Positions 51,309 through 60,869 of a stretch of DNA of 64,000 bases are shown here, in pieces. Positions within the stretch are counted from its first letter, which is position 1. Each line of letters begins with the position of its first letter. This DNA is from Bradyrhizobium guangzhouense (GTDB taxonomy: Bacteria; Pseudomonadota; Alphaproteobacteria; Rhizobiales; Xanthobacteraceae). The notes below the pieces were generated by a model, which searched no databases, was not told the DNA's origin, and worked only from the letters and a program-made list of their open reading frames with translations. The position numbers were made by a program, and so were the translations under genes. Location of the stretch: assembly GCF_004114955.1 (NCBI RefSeq), contig NZ_CP030053.1, positions 4,898,001 through 4,962,000 of the forward strand, given 5' to 3'.

Positions 51309-52958
51309 ATGACATCTATCACGACTTCCGCGATCGACACGCCTCAGGGGCGCTCGGTTGAGCGGACTTGCGACGACCTGGCCATGCTGGTGCTGGCTGC
51401 CGTCGCCGTCATCGCAGGCCTGACTTTCCGCGACTACGGGCTCGGCTGGGACGACTACACCCACGCCGAATATGCCGACCTGCTGCTGCGCATGTATGGC
51501 TCCGGCTTCAGGGACACCTCCGCCCTCTCCTTCGCCAATCTCTACATGTATGGCGGCGGCTTCGACATGGTCGCAGCCCTGCTGCACAAGATTATCCCGC
51601 TCGAGCTGTTCGAGACGCGGCGCCTGGTCGGCGCGATCGTCGGCGTGATCGGGCTCGCGGTGACGTGGCGGCTGGGTCGGCGCATCGGCGGACCTCTTGC
51701 GGGCCTGGCTTCGTTGTTGCTGCTCGCGCTCTGCCCGATCTTCTACGGCCACATGTTCATGAACCCGAAGGATGCGCCCTTCGCTGTGGCGATGATCATC
51801 CTGATGCTCGGCCTGGTCAGGCTCGCCGAGGAATATCCAAAACCCTCGCCGCGCACGATCCTGATCGTCGGCCTGGGAGCCGGTCTCTCGATCGGCTCGC
51901 GCATTCTCGGCGGGCTTGCGCTGGTCTATGCGCTCATCGGCTTCGTCCCGCTGTTCCTGGAGGAGCTGCGCAGCGAGGGCATCCGCGAGGCGGCCAGGCG
52001 TTTCGCCCATGTGATCTACGTGCTGCTGCCCGGCCTTGTGCTCGGCTATCTCGTGATGGGCCTGATCTGGCCGTGGTCGATCATGGAGCCCGGCAATCCC
52101 TTCGAGGCTTTGACCTATTTCTCGCACTTCTTCGAGAAGCCCTGGAAGGAAATGTTCGACGGCGCGCTCGTGTCCGTGCCCGACATGCCCTGGTCCTATC
52201 TGCCGACGCTGTTCGCGCTACAGCTTCCCGAAGTGATGCTGGTGTTCATGATCGGCGCCGTGGTCGGCACCATCGCCATGCTGCCGCGGCGCGCGATTCC
52301 GGCGCGCCGCAAGACCATCCTCTTGATGCTGACGCTGGCAGCGACCCTGCCGCTCGCGATCGCGATGGTGAAGCGTCCGGCGCTCTACAACGGCATCCGC
52401 CACTTCGTGTTCGTGATCCCGCCGATGGCGGTGCTCGGCGGCGTCGCCTTCGCCTGGACCATGGAACGCCTGCGCGCCAACCATCGGGCCTGGCAACCGG
52501 CCATGCTCGCACTGTTCTGCTTCGGCCTCGCACTGCCACTGGCCGAGATGATCCGGCTGCATCCGTATCAATACACGCATTTCAACCACATCGCCGGCAC
52601 GGTGCGCGCCGCCGACGACCGCTTCATGCTGGACTATTGGGGCCTCGCCTTGAAGCAGGCCTCCGACGAATTGCGCGAGCAGCTGGTCGAGCGCCAGGAG
52701 GTTCCGCCGCGCAATCGCAAATGGAAGGTCGCCGTGTGCGGTCCGCAGCGCCCGGCGCAAGTGGCACTCGGCCCCGACTTCACCATCGGCTGGGATTCCA
52801 ATGCCGCCGATTTCGCCATGACGCTCGGCGAATTCTACTGCAAGGGCCTCACCGCGCCCGTGATGGTCGAGATCAAGCGCGACGATGTCGTGTTCGCGCG
52901 CGTCTACGACATCCGCGGCCGCAGCATTTCCAGCCTGCTGTCGATCCCTGCACCGTAA
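51309..52958 (+). CDS. GT-C-fold glycosyltransferase, PMT/GT39-like
   Basis: 549 aa polytopic membrane protein with about ten helices. The first extracytoplasmic loop has GWDDYTHAEYADLL, the acidic DD pair expected for a polyprenyl-phosphate-sugar dependent GT-C catalytic site. Later segments (KRPALYNGIRHFVFVIPPMA) and a C-terminal soluble domain (about 430-549) are typical of family GT39/PMT-like bacterial proteins. Acceptor unknown (lipid A, O-antigen or lipid). Stand-alone gene. Confidence 0.85.
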   Translation: MTSITTSAIDTPQGRSVERTCDDLAMLVLAAVAVIAGLTFRDYGLGWDDYTHAEYADLLLRMYGSGFRDTSALSFANLYMYGGGFDMVAALLHKIIPLELFETRRLVGAIVGVIGLAVTWRLGRRIGGPLAGLASLLLLALCPIFYGHMFMNPKDAPFAVAMIILMLGLVRLAEEYPKPSPRTILIVGLGAGLSIGSRILGGLALVYALIGFVPLFLEELRSEGIREAARRFAHVIYVLLPGLVLGYLVMGLIWPWSIMEPGNPFEALTYFSHFFEKPWKEMFDGALVSVPDMPWSYLPTLFALQLPEVMLVFMIGAVVGTIAMLPRRAIPARRKTILLMLTLAATLPLAIAMVKRPALYNGIRHFVFVIPPMAVLGGVAFAWTMERLRANHRAWQPAMLALFCFGLALPLAEMIRLHPYQYTHFNHIAGTVRAADDRFMLDYWGLALKQASDELREQLVERQEVPPRNRKWKVAVCGPQRPAQVALGPDFTIGWDSNAADFAMTLGEFYCKGLTAPVMVEIKRDDVVFARVYDIRGRSISSLLSIPAP

Positions 52959-52975
52959 TCATTTTCTCCGGATCG

Positions 52976-53037
52976 GTAGCCCGGATGGAGCGACGCGAAA
53001 TCCGGGGACAGCGGTCCCGCATTGCGCTGCGCTCCAT
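52976..53037. repeat. Interspersed repeat (TAGCCCGGATGGAG type)
   Basis: Begins GTAGCCCGGATGGAGCG and closes with CGCTCCAT, forming a palindrome with ATGGAGCG/CGCTCCAT and CCGGA/TCCGG arms. It shares its head with the repeat at 17036. It lies between the glycosyltransferase and the aldolase gene. Confidence 0.7.
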
Positions 53038-53136
53038 GCAGGCTGCGCTTGGCTGCCGCGATTTCGTCGCCTTGCTGCCGGCTTCCCCGAAGACTAGGCT
53101 TCCTCCCCGCAACAACGAGGTTCGGAGAGATTTGCC

Positions 53137-53916
53137 ATGTCGCCAGCGGAAGCCCGCCTGAAGGAAGTACCGTCTGACATGACGGAGGCCGAGTGGCAGC
53201 AACGGGTCAATCTCGCCGCCTGCTATCGTCTCGTCGCGCTGTACGGCTGGGACGATCTGGTCGACACCCACATCTCGGCGCGCGTGCCCGGTCCGAACCA
53301 TCACTTCCTGATCAATCCCTATGGGCTGATGTTCGACGAAATCACGGCCTCGAGCCTGGTCAAAGTCGATTTGCACGGCAACCAGCTCTCCGAGAGCGAG
53401 TACAGCATCAACCCGGCCGGTTTCACCATCCATTCGGCCATCCATGAGGTGCGCGAGGACGCGATCTGCGTGCTGCATCTCCACACGCTCGATGGGACTG
53501 CGGTGTCGAGCAGCGCCGAAGGCCTGTTGCCGCTGAACCAGACCGCGCAGCTCGTCACCCACGACCTCGCCTATCACGACTATGAAGGCATCGCGCTCGA
53601 CCACGACGAACGGCCGCGGCTGCAGAAGGATCTCGGCAACCACAATCACATGCTCCTGCGCAACCACGGCACGCTGACCGTCGGCCGCTCGGTCGCCTCC
53701 GCCTTCGAGCGCATGTACCATCTCGAGCGCGCCTGCTCGATGCAGGTGCGCACCCGCGCGCTCGGCACGCCGGTCTATCCGGTCGAGGCGATCGCGATCG
53801 AGAAGAACAGCGAGCTGCTCGCCAACCGCGACAACGCCGAGCTGCGCGCGACCACCCTCGTGTGGCCGCCGCTGCTGCGCAAGCTCGACCGCGAGAGCCC
53901 GGGCTACCGGTCTTGA
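53137..53916 (+). CDS. Class II aldolase/adducin family protein
   Basis: 259 aa zinc-dependent aldolase-fold protein. Seen: LYGWDDLVDTHISARVPG, the early His-containing core, HLHTLDGTAVSS with two zinc-type His, and LRNHGTLTVGRSVASAFERM with the third His. Members cleave fuculose- or ribulose-phosphates or act on hydroxy acids; the sugar or acid substrate is not determinable here. A Rho-independent terminator follows 58 bp after the stop. Confidence 0.9.
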   Translation: MSPAEARLKEVPSDMTEAEWQQRVNLAACYRLVALYGWDDLVDTHISARVPGPNHHFLINPYGLMFDEITASSLVKVDLHGNQLSESEYSINPAGFTIHSAIHEVREDAICVLHLHTLDGTAVSSSAEGLLPLNQTAQLVTHDLAYHDYEGIALDHDERPRLQKDLGNHNHMLLRNHGTLTVGRSVASAFERMYHLERACSMQVRTRALGTPVYPVEAIAIEKNSELLANRDNAELRATTLVWPPLLRKLDRESPGYRS

Positions 53917-53974
53917 GATTTTCATGAATGTGAGGTAGTGTCTTCGTCGAACTACCTCTGCACGTCTTGGAATG

Positions 53975-54007
53975 AAACGCCGTCCAATCCCGGGCGGCGT
54001 TTTTGTT
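53975..54007 (+). terminator. Rho-independent terminator of aldolase gene
   Basis: AAACGCCG (53975-53982) pairs with CGGCGTTT (53994-54001) around a C/G-rich inner region and is followed by TTTGTTT, on the plus strand, 58 bp after the gene stop. Confidence 0.85.
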
Positions 54008-54016
54008 TGGGGCTTT

Positions 54017-54156
54017 GTAGGGTGGGTTAGCCCTGCGACTGCGCAAAGCGCAGTTCGCGCGGCGTAACCCACCATGTCGCAGCGATTGCGGAGCGAAGTT
54101 GGTGGGTTACGACGAGCAGATGCGCTTCGCACATCCGCTCGTCTAACCCACCCTAC
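54017..54156. repeat. Tandem palindromic repeat pair (GTAGGGTGGGTTA type)
   Basis: Two related units, the first from GTAGGGTGGGTTA to TAACCCACC (54017-54073), the second from GGTGGGTTACG to TAACCCACCCTAC (54100-54156), fill most of the gap between the aldolase terminator and the M20 peptidase stop. Inverted arms and shared GGTGGGTTA core mark it as an interspersed repeat. Confidence 0.75.
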
Positions 54157-54167
54157 AGCAGCTCGGC

Positions 54168-55562
54168 CTACTTCACCTCCGCCAGCGCCGCGAGGATGCG
54201 GGCCCAGGAGCGGATGCCTTTCTGGAAGCTGCGCAGATCGTACTTCTCGTTCGGCGAGTGGATGTTGTCGTCGTCGAGGCCGAAGCCGACCAGCAGCGAG
54301 TCGAGGCCGAGCGCTCGCTTGAAATCGGCAACGATCGGGATCGAGGCGCCGGAGCCCATCAGCACGGTCTCCTTGCCCCATTCCTCGGTCAGCGCTTGCT
54401 TGGCCGCAGCGAGCGGCTTCATGTTCCAGTCGAGCGCCACGGCCGGCGCGGCGGAATGGTCGCCGAACTCGACCTTGCAGTCGCCGGGAATCCTAGATGT
54501 CACGTAGTCGCGGAAGGCCTTGCGAATCTTTTGCGGGTACTGTCCCTGGACCAGGCGGAACGAGACCTTGGCCGAGGCATGCGACGGGATCACCGTCTTG
54601 GAGCCCTCGCCGATATAGCCGCCCCAGATGCCGTTGACGTCGCAGGTCGGACGCGTGGACGCCTGCTCGACCATCAGCCGACCCTTCTCGCCCGCGGGGA
54701 TCGACAGGCCGATCGGCTTGAGAAACGTCTCGGGCGTGAAGTTGAGCTTCTTCCACTGCTCCAGGATCTCCGGCGGCGTATCCTTCACGCCATCATAGAA
54801 GCCGGGAATGGTGATGTGGTTGTCCTCGTCGAACAGCCCGCCCAGGATCTTGGTGAGCACCCGGATCGGGTTCATCGCCGTGCCGCCGAACACACCGGAA
54901 TGCAGATCGCGACTGGCCGCGGTGATCTTCACCTCTTCATAGAGCAGGCCGCGCAGCGCCGTCGTGATCGCCGGCGTGCTGGGGTCCCACATACCGGTGT
55001 CGCAGACCAGCACGTAATCGGCCTTGAACTCGTCCTTGTTGGCCTCGACGAACGGCACGAAGTTCTTGGAGCCGACCTCTTCCTCGCCTTCGATCAGGAA
55101 GGTGATGTCGATTGGCAGTGAGCCCGTCACCTTCTTCCAGGCGCGGCAGGCTTCGACGAAGGTCATCACCTGGCCCTTGTCGTCCTCGGCGCCGCGCGCG
55201 ACGATGATTTTGCGGCCGTCGGCGTGATCCGTGACCACGGGCTCGAACGGCGGACGGTGCCAGAGCTCGAGCGGATCGACCGGCTGCACGTCGTAATGGC
55301 CGTAGAAGATCACATGCGGCCGTCCGCCTGCCTTGACCTTGCCGACGACTGCGGGATGGCCTGCGGTCGGCCTTACCTCGGTCGCGACGCCGAGGCTCGC
55401 AATGTCCTTGGCCAGATGCTCGGCTGCCGCCTTGCAATCCGCGGCATAGGCTGGATCGGCGGAAATCGACTTGATCCGCAGCAGCGAGAACAGGCGCTCG
55501 AGGCTGTTGTCGAAGTCCTTGTCGATGTGGTCGAGCACGGTTTGGAGCTGCGCATTGGCCAT
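54168..55562 (-). CDS. M20-family dipeptidase/aminoacylase
   Basis: 464 aa zinc metallopeptidase. Metal motifs YGHYDVQPVDP (His and Asp) near residue 87, GAEDDKGQ near 125, EGEEEVGSKN with the catalytic Glu pair (about 157-158), and a late His (EKYDLRSFQK region preceded by DDDNIHSPNE). Length fits the M20 dipeptidase (PepV/CNDP-like) subgroup. Cytoplasmic, with no signal peptide. It probably cleaves dipeptides or acylated amino acids; specific substrate unknown. The next gene downstream (minus strand) is nearly 100 bp away past the repeat. Confidence 0.93.
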   Translation of the reverse strand: MANAQLQTVLDHIDKDFDNSLERLFSLLRIKSISADPAYAADCKAAAEHLAKDIASLGVATEVRPTAGHPAVVGKVKAGGRPHVIFYGHYDVQPVDPLELWHRPPFEPVVTDHADGRKIIVARGAEDDKGQVMTFVEACRAWKKVTGSLPIDITFLIEGEEEVGSKNFVPFVEANKDEFKADYVLVCDTGMWDPSTPAITTALRGLLYEEVKITAASRDLHSGVFGGTAMNPIRVLTKILGGLFDEDNHITIPGFYDGVKDTPPEILEQWKKLNFTPETFLKPIGLSIPAGEKGRLMVEQASTRPTCDVNGIWGGYIGEGSKTVIPSHASAKVSFRLVQGQYPQKIRKAFRDYVTSRIPGDCKVEFGDHSAAPAVALDWNMKPLAAAKQALTEEWGKETVLMGSGASIPIVADFKRALGLDSLLVGFGLDDDNIHSPNEKYDLRSFQKGIRSWARILAALAEVK

Positions 55563-55587
55563 GGTCGGATGTTCCGCTTTTGGAGTC

Positions 55588-56916
55588 TCAAGATGACTGC
55601 GATTTTAGCCCTGCCGCGGCGTCGGAGCTAGCCGCATCAGGCGGATGCCGGATGTGCCAGGCGAGCGCGCCGCCGATGATGGCCGTGGCGACGAGGTTGT
55701 TGCCCCAGGCCTGGATGGCGTTAGGAAACGGCGGCAGCGACAGCAGCATGAGGATGCCGGCCGCGCCGAGCGCGAGCCAGGTTCCCAATTGCACCTTGGG
55801 CCTGATGTCGAAGGCGGCCCGATGCATCAGCACCGTCAGCGGCAGGAACAGCCACATGAAGTAATATTGTCGTGCCAGCGGCGAGGCCACCGTCATCAGA
55901 CAGAACAGGATGCCGAGCTCCTCGGCATCCGATCGCGCCGTTCGTTGCCGCTCTGACGGCATGACCGCGATAAATCCGAGCCCAAGCAACACGGATACCG
56001 CGAGCACGATCCAGTTCGCCGTCCTGTAGTCGACCTCGATGACATTCATCGTGCGCACCGGCTTGCTGGGGTCCTCCAGATTATAGTTGATCGGCCGGAC
56101 CAGCCGGTGCGTGACGGCGATGATGGACTGGTTGACCCACGACCAGTTCTGCTCGTCGCGCTGGCCAAAACCCTTTTCGGAGCTCGAGCCGACCATGCCC
56201 TGGTACCAGGTGTTGAGCTCGGCGGCGTTGCGCTCGAAACCGCGGATCGGCGCCGGCACGATGTAGAGCAGGATGCCGACAAAGGCGAGCATGCTGACGA
56301 CTGCCGCCCACTGCCGTCGCCACACCAGATAAGGCAGCACCGCGATCGGAAACATCTTGATGGCAGTGGCGAGCGCGAACATGAAGCCCGCCAACCAGGA
56401 CCGCCGATGCTGGAGGCTCCAGAAGCCGAACAGCATCATCGCCAGCAGAACGAGGTTCGGCTGGCCGAGATCGAACATGTCGAACACGAAGGTCACGGTG
56501 ACGAACGCCGGCAACGCTTCGAGCCACGGGCCCGGCCTGCGGTCCGACCCGGTCATGGCGTTGGACAGCATCCCGGTGTACCACCACGCCACGGCGTTCA
56601 GCACCGACAGCACGAGGTAGAGCGGGATCTTGCCAAACCAGCTCGGGATCGCGAGCAGAATCGCCGACAGCGGTGGATAGATGAACTCGAAATATTCGTG
56701 GACGTCGCTCGGATAGAGCGAGCCGCCATGCAGCACCTGCTGCCCGGCCCAGTACCACAGCGCATAGTCCTTGGTCTTGCCGTGGCTGAAGATCTCCGGA
56801 CCGAGAACATCGGCGGTCAGGATCACGCAGCAGACCAGGAAGAGCAGGTCGAGCGGCTCACGCAGCGACAGAACACGGAGCGCGCCTGGTTTCTTGGGCG
56901 ATAGGGCTGGGGTCAC
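55588..56916 (-). CDS. GT87-family polyprenol-dependent mannosyltransferase-like protein
   Basis: 442 aa membrane protein with about ten helices, DUF2029/GT87 type. N-terminal YALWYWAGQQVLHGGSLYPS, EFIYPPLSAILLAIP and FDLGQPNLVLLAMMLFGFW are family segments; acidic residues in the first loop are expected catalytic or Mg-coordinating positions. Sugar transfer from polyprenyl-phosphate-mannose in known mycobacterial members; here the substrate is unknown. Located just upstream of the M20 peptidase, with a 25-bp gap, same strand. Confidence 0.85.
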   Translation of the reverse strand: MTPALSPKKPGALRVLSLREPLDLLFLVCCVILTADVLGPEIFSHGKTKDYALWYWAGQQVLHGGSLYPSDVHEYFEFIYPPLSAILLAIPSWFGKIPLYLVLSVLNAVAWWYTGMLSNAMTGSDRRPGPWLEALPAFVTVTFVFDMFDLGQPNLVLLAMMLFGFWSLQHRRSWLAGFMFALATAIKMFPIAVLPYLVWRRQWAAVVSMLAFVGILLYIVPAPIRGFERNAAELNTWYQGMVGSSSEKGFGQRDEQNWSWVNQSIIAVTHRLVRPINYNLEDPSKPVRTMNVIEVDYRTANWIVLAVSVLLGLGFIAVMPSERQRTARSDAEELGILFCLMTVASPLARQYYFMWLFLPLTVLMHRAAFDIRPKVQLGTWLALGAAGILMLLSLPPFPNAIQAWGNNLVATAIIGGALAWHIRHPPDAASSDAAAGLKSQSS

Positions 56917-57053
56917 AATGCCTTCAATCTGCGGCCGGGAGAGGTGTCGATATATGTCTACCCGGACACAGGCCGCAAGTCCGCTTCCCCCTCCCGCGCG
57001 CGCGAGACAGGCTCCGGCAGTCCGGAAAGCGCTTCAAAAATGTCCTTGCCTGC

Positions 57054-58676
57054 CTACCGGCGGAGCAGCCCGCCGAGGGCGCCGCGGACCAACGCACGGC
57101 CGACCGAGCCGCCGAGCTGGCCACCGACCGATTTGCCGAGATCGGCCACGACGCCGCCGACGACCTTGTCGGTGACCGTGCGCGTGACGTCGCGCGCAAT
57201 GCGCTGTCCGGTCGTCAGCCGGTTGCGCCCGGTATTGGTGCCGAAGACGGTGCCGACGATCGAGCCGATCTGGCCGAGGATGCCGCCGCCGCTCCCACCC
57301 GCCTGACCATCGGCCGTCGCAGCGGTGCCCGCGATCCGCTTCTGGATAATCTCATAGGCGGACTCGGCATCAATGGCGGTGTCGTATTTGCCCTTGACCG
57401 GGCTTGCATCCATGATCGCCTTGCGCTCTTCCGCCGTGATCGGCCCGATGCGGGCCGATGGCGGCCGGATCATGACACGCTCGACCATCGCCGGCGTGCC
57501 GCTGCCTTCGAGGAACGACACCAGCGCCTCACCCTTGCCGAGCTCCATGATCACCTTGGCGGTGTCGAGCTTCGGGTTGGGCCGGAAGGTCTGAGCAGCG
57601 GCGGCGACCGCCTTCTGGTCGCGCGGTGTGAAGGCGCGCAGCGCATGCTGCACCCGGTTGCCCATCTGCCCGAGGACACGGTCGGGCACGTCGATCGGGT
57701 TCTGCGTGACGAAATAAACACCGACGCCCTTGGAGCGGATCAGGCGGACCACCTGCTCGATCTTGTCCATCAGCGCCTTCGGCGCATCGTTGAACAACAG
57801 ATGCGCTTCGTCGAAGAAGAACACCAGCTTGGGCTTGGGCAGGTCGCCGGCCTCGGGCAGCTCCTCGAACAGCTCTGACAGCATCCACAGCAGGAATGTC
57901 GCGTAAAGCCGTGGGCTCTGCATCAACTTGTCGGCAACGAGGATGTTGACCATGCCGCGGCCGTCGCGGTCGGTCTTCATGAAGTCCTTCAAGGTCAGCG
58001 CCGGCTCGCCGAAGAATTTGGTGCCGCCCTGGTTCTCCAGCACCAGGAGCTGGCGCTGGATGGTGCCGACGGTCGCCTTGGTGACGTTGCCGAACCCTTG
58101 CGCCGCTTTCCGGATCGGCGCGAGCGGATCCTCTTCCGCATCGGGCCCCTTCTTGCCGCTGTCGGGCACGATGGCATCGAGCAACGCCCGCAGATCCTTC
58201 ATGTCGATGAGAGCAAGGCCGTTGTCGTCGGCGACACGGAAGGCGACGTTGAGCACTCCCTCCTGCACGTCGTTGAGATCGAGCATGCGCGCGAGCAGCA
58301 ACGGCCCCATCTCGGTGATGGTGGCCCGCACCGGATGGCCCTGCTCACCGAACACATCCCAGAACACCGTCGAGAACTGGTCGGGCTGAAAATTCAGTCC
58401 CATCTCGCTGGCACGCTTGACAATGAAGTCTTTGGCCTCCCCGACCTCGGAGATGCCGGAGAGGTCGCCCTTGATGTCGGCTGCGAACACCGGAACACCG
58501 GCCCGCGCAAATCCTTCTGCCATCACCTGCAGCGTCACCGTCTTGCCGGTTCCGGTCGCGCCGGTGACGAGGCCGTGGCGATTGGCGAGCGCCAGTGTCA
58601 GCCAGGCCAGCTCGTCTCCCTTGCCGACAAAAATCTTGTCGTCGGTATCGCCGAGCTTGTTGTCCTGCGCCGTCAT
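57054..58676 (-). CDS. HerA-like ATPase (DUF853 family)
   Basis: 540 aa from the ATG at 58676 (GAGAG upstream). RecA-like ATPase with Walker A GATGTGKT (39-46), Walker [10 protein letters not shown] (about 284-292) and the downstream TQNPIDVPD sensor motif. Similar to YjgR/DUF853 helicase-HerA-like proteins whose partner (NurA) is absent. The C-terminal about 80 residues are Gly-rich repeats ([23 protein letters not shown]). Cytoplasmic, possibly DNA-translocating; role in bacteria not established. Confidence 0.9.
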   Translation of the reverse strand: MTAQDNKLGDTDDKIFVGKGDELAWLTLALANRHGLVTGATGTGKTVTLQVMAEGFARAGVPVFAADIKGDLSGISEVGEAKDFIVKRASEMGLNFQPDQFSTVFWDVFGEQGHPVRATITEMGPLLLARMLDLNDVQEGVLNVAFRVADDNGLALIDMKDLRALLDAIVPDSGKKGPDAEEDPLAPIRKAAQGFGNVTKATVGTIQRQLLVLENQGGTKFFGEPALTLKDFMKTDRDGRGMVNILVADKLMQSPRLYATFLLWMLSELFEELPEAGDLPKPKLVFFFDEAHLLFNDAPKALMDKIEQVVRLIRSKGVGVYFVTQNPIDVPDRVLGQMGNRVQHALRAFTPRDQKAVAAAAQTFRPNPKLDTAKVIMELGKGEALVSFLEGSGTPAMVERVMIRPPSARIGPITAEERKAIMDASPVKGKYDTAIDAESAYEIIQKRIAGTAATADGQAGGSGGGILGQIGSIVGTVFGTNTGRNRLTTGQRIARDVTRTVTDKVVGGVVADLGKSVGGQLGGSVGRALVRGALGGLLRR

Positions 58677-58972
58677 CACACTCTCTATTGTTGGTTTCGC
58701 GTATCGAAAACTCGAGCCCGCCAATTCCGTAGTTTAACGCATGTCACGAGCCGATTGAAACCTTTCAGGACGCCGTCGACGTGCGACATTGTCGGAGACT
58801 TCGCGCGTGGCATGCGCCAAAAGTCGGATGCGCGCATTTGCACCGCGGTGATTTTTCACGAATTTCTGCTCTGCTCTTGCATCGCTGCAACACTTTTCAT
58901 GTCTTCGAGAATGAATCGGAACGTTGCGTGCGTTCATCGCTTGTATTTCACATCGCAGGGGCTCAAGATCAT

Positions 58973-58982
58973 TTTTCGAAAA
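58973..58982. promoter_or_regulatory. TTTTCGAAAA palindrome in intergenic gap
   Basis: A perfect 10-bp palindrome 40 bp upstream of the next gene (59022). The 345-bp gap between the HerA-like gene and that gene shows no reading frame with a convincing start. Confidence 0.3.
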
Positions 58983-59021
58983 TAATCTCCGGCATGTGAA
59001 CCGGCTGAGGGGCAGGCCCAT

Positions 59022-59387
59022 ATGGACGAGCTGATCGGACGGCTGGCGACAAACGCCAGCATAGATAGTGCTGTCGCTGAAAAGACCGTCGGCATTATCC
59101 TGGGATTCCTCCGCAGCGAAGGTCCTTCCGACAGCGTGCAGGCCTTGATCGACCAGATCCCTGGTGCAGAAGGGGCGATCGAGGCGTCCAGAAGCGGCGG
59201 CGGTCTGTCGCGGCTGATGGGCGGCGGCCTGATGGCCGTCGGCACGCGCCTGATGGGCCTCGGGCTCGGCATGTCCGACATCCAGACAATCGCCCGTGAA
59301 CTTTTTCGCTTCGGCCGAGACAAAATCGGAGCGGATCAGATGGGCAAGATCATCGCGGGGACGCCGGGCCTCAGCCAGTTCGCCTGA
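59022..59387 (+). CDS. Conserved hypothetical protein, DUF2267/DUF2780-like
   Basis: 121 aa. N-terminal helical MDELIGRLATNASIDSAVAE with KTVGIILGFLRSEG and a Gly-rich middle (SGGGLSRLMGGGLMAVGTRL) leading to FRFGRDKIGADQMGKIIAGT. No signal peptide; the hydrophobic Gly-rich stretch might associate with membranes. The general pattern is of DUF2780/DUF2267-like proteins, weakly. It is 24 bp upstream of the DUF4332 gene. Confidence 0.75.
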   Translation: MDELIGRLATNASIDSAVAEKTVGIILGFLRSEGPSDSVQALIDQIPGAEGAIEASRSGGGLSRLMGGGLMAVGTRLMGLGLGMSDIQTIARELFRFGRDKIGADQMGKIIAGTPGLSQFA

Positions 59388-59411
59388 GCGACGCTTTTCA
59401 TACCGAGTATC

Positions 59412-59819
59412 ATGACATATCCGATCTCCGAGATTGAGGGCCTGCCGGCCTTTGCCGCCAACAAGTTGAAGGCGCAGGGTATCCGCACCACCGACGCGCT
59501 GCTGGAAGCCGCGAGCACGGCCAAGGGCCGCAAGGCGCTCTCGGCCAAGACCGGCATCAGCGAGCAGCAGTTGCTGGAGTGGGCCAACGTCTCAGACTAC
59601 ATGCGTATTCCCGGCATGGGCCGGGCCAAGGTGGGCCTGGTCCGCGCCGCTGGCGTGACCACGGTGCGCGAGCTCGCCTATCGAAATCCGGCAAGACTGG
59701 CGCAAAGCATGCGCGAAGCGAACGATCGCAAGAGGCTCGTCCGCATTCTTCCTTCCGAGAAGTCGGTCGGCGACATCATCGCCAAGGCCAGGAAGCTGTC
59801 GCCGAAGATTACGTATTAG
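59412..59819 (+). CDS. DUF4332 helix-hairpin-helix protein
   Basis: 135 aa with two helix-hairpin-helix-like motifs: IEGLPAFAANKLKAQGIRTT (about 8-27) and MRIPGMGRAKVGLVRAAGVT (about 63-83), the pattern of DUF4332 proteins. Such motifs bind DNA or protein nonspecifically. Cytoplasmic. Cotranscribed with the preceding gene; a repeat and then the folate operon follow. Confidence 0.82.
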   Translation: MTYPISEIEGLPAFAANKLKAQGIRTTDALLEAASTAKGRKALSAKTGISEQQLLEWANVSDYMRIPGMGRAKVGLVRAAGVTTVRELAYRNPARLAQSMREANDRKRLVRILPSEKSVGDIIAKARKLSPKITY

Positions 59820-59858
59820 GCCTCTTGCGACACACCTTCTACGGCGTTGGCTCTCGGT

Positions 59859-59957
59859 GTCATACCCCGCGAAGGCGGGTTATCCAGTACGCCGCAGCTC
59901 CTCCGCGTCACGGCACTGCCTCGGAATACTGGATTGCCCGCTTTCGCGGGCAATGAC
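59859..59957. repeat. Interspersed repeat (CCCGCGAAGGCGGG type)
   Basis: Begins GTCATACCCCGCGAAGGCGGG and ends with CCCGCTTTCGCGGGCAATGAC; outer arms GTCAT/ATGAC and inner CCAGTA/TACTGG arms make a 99-bp palindrome ahead of folP. The pattern is familiar from Bradyrhizobium-type genomes. Confidence 0.75.
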
Positions 59958-60008
59958 AGAGAGGGGTTGGTCTTGACTCCCCTTCCCCGACCGCGCAAAG
60001 CCTCGCGC

Positions 60009-60869
60009 ATGAATGCCTCGCCCTCCCCATCCGTCCCGCCGGCCGGCTCGGCCGGGCCAGACGTGCTGCGGACGCTCGTGGGCCGGCCGCTGCCGGCGGT
60101 GATGGGCGTGCTGAACGTGACGCCCGACTCCTTCTCCGACGGCGGCGATTTCATCGCGCCGGAACAGGCGCTGGCACGGGCGCGGGCGATGATTGCGGAT
60201 GGCGTCGACATCATCGATCTCGGTGCGGAATCCACCCGGCCCTACAAGGGCGCGCAGCCGGTGACGGCCGCCGACGAGTTGGCCCGGCTCAAGCCGGTGC
60301 TGGCAGGCATCGTTGCGCTGGGCGTGCCTGTTTCGATCGACAGCATGAAGGCGGAGGTTGTCGCCTTCGCACTCGACCAGGGTGCCGCCATCGCCAACGA
60401 CGTCTGGGGGCTGCAGCGCGACGCCGCCATGGCTCCGCTGGTGGCGGCGAGAGGCGTCCCTGTCATCGTCATGCACAACCGCGAGACCGTCGATTCCGCC
60501 ATCGACATCGTCGCGGATATGAAGGCGTTCTTCATGCGCTCGCTCGACATCGCGGCCAAGGCCGGCATCGCGCGCGACAACATCGTGCTCGATCCCGGCA
60601 TCGGCTTCGGCAAGACCGCCGAGCAGAGCATGATCGCGCTGGCGCGCTTGCGCGAACTCGACATGTTCGGCCTGCCGATCCTGGTCGGCGCTTCGCGCAA
60701 GCGTTTCATCGCCTCGGTAGCGCCCTCGGAGCCGAAAGAGCGGCTGGCCGGCTCGATCGCCGCGCATCTGATTGCCGCGCAGAAGGGGGCGAGGATCATC
60801 CGGACCCATGACGTCGCCGAGACCCTGCAGGCCCTGCGGGTCGCCAACGCAATCGAGAGCAAACAATGA
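60009..60869 (+). CDS. folP: Dihydropteroate synthase
   Basis: Condenses p-aminobenzoate with 6-hydroxymethyl-dihydropterin diphosphate in folate synthesis. From the ATG at 60009 it is 286 aa. The signatures GVLNVTPDSFSDGG, DLGAESTRP, SIDSMKAEVV and the LDPGIGFGKT and GASRKRF loops (sulfonamide and substrate pocket) are all intact. A longer upstream frame is inside the repeat and rejected. First gene of folP-folB-folK, overlapping folB by 4 bp. Confidence 0.95.
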   Translation: MNASPSPSVPPAGSAGPDVLRTLVGRPLPAVMGVLNVTPDSFSDGGDFIAPEQALARARAMIADGVDIIDLGAESTRPYKGAQPVTAADELARLKPVLAGIVALGVPVSIDSMKAEVVAFALDQGAAIANDVWGLQRDAAMAPLVAARGVPVIVMHNRETVDSAIDIVADMKAFFMRSLDIAAKAGIARDNIVLDPGIGFGKTAEQSMIALARLRELDMFGLPILVGASRKRFIASVAPSEPKERLAGSIAAHLIAAQKGARIIRTHDVAETLQALRVANAIESKQ

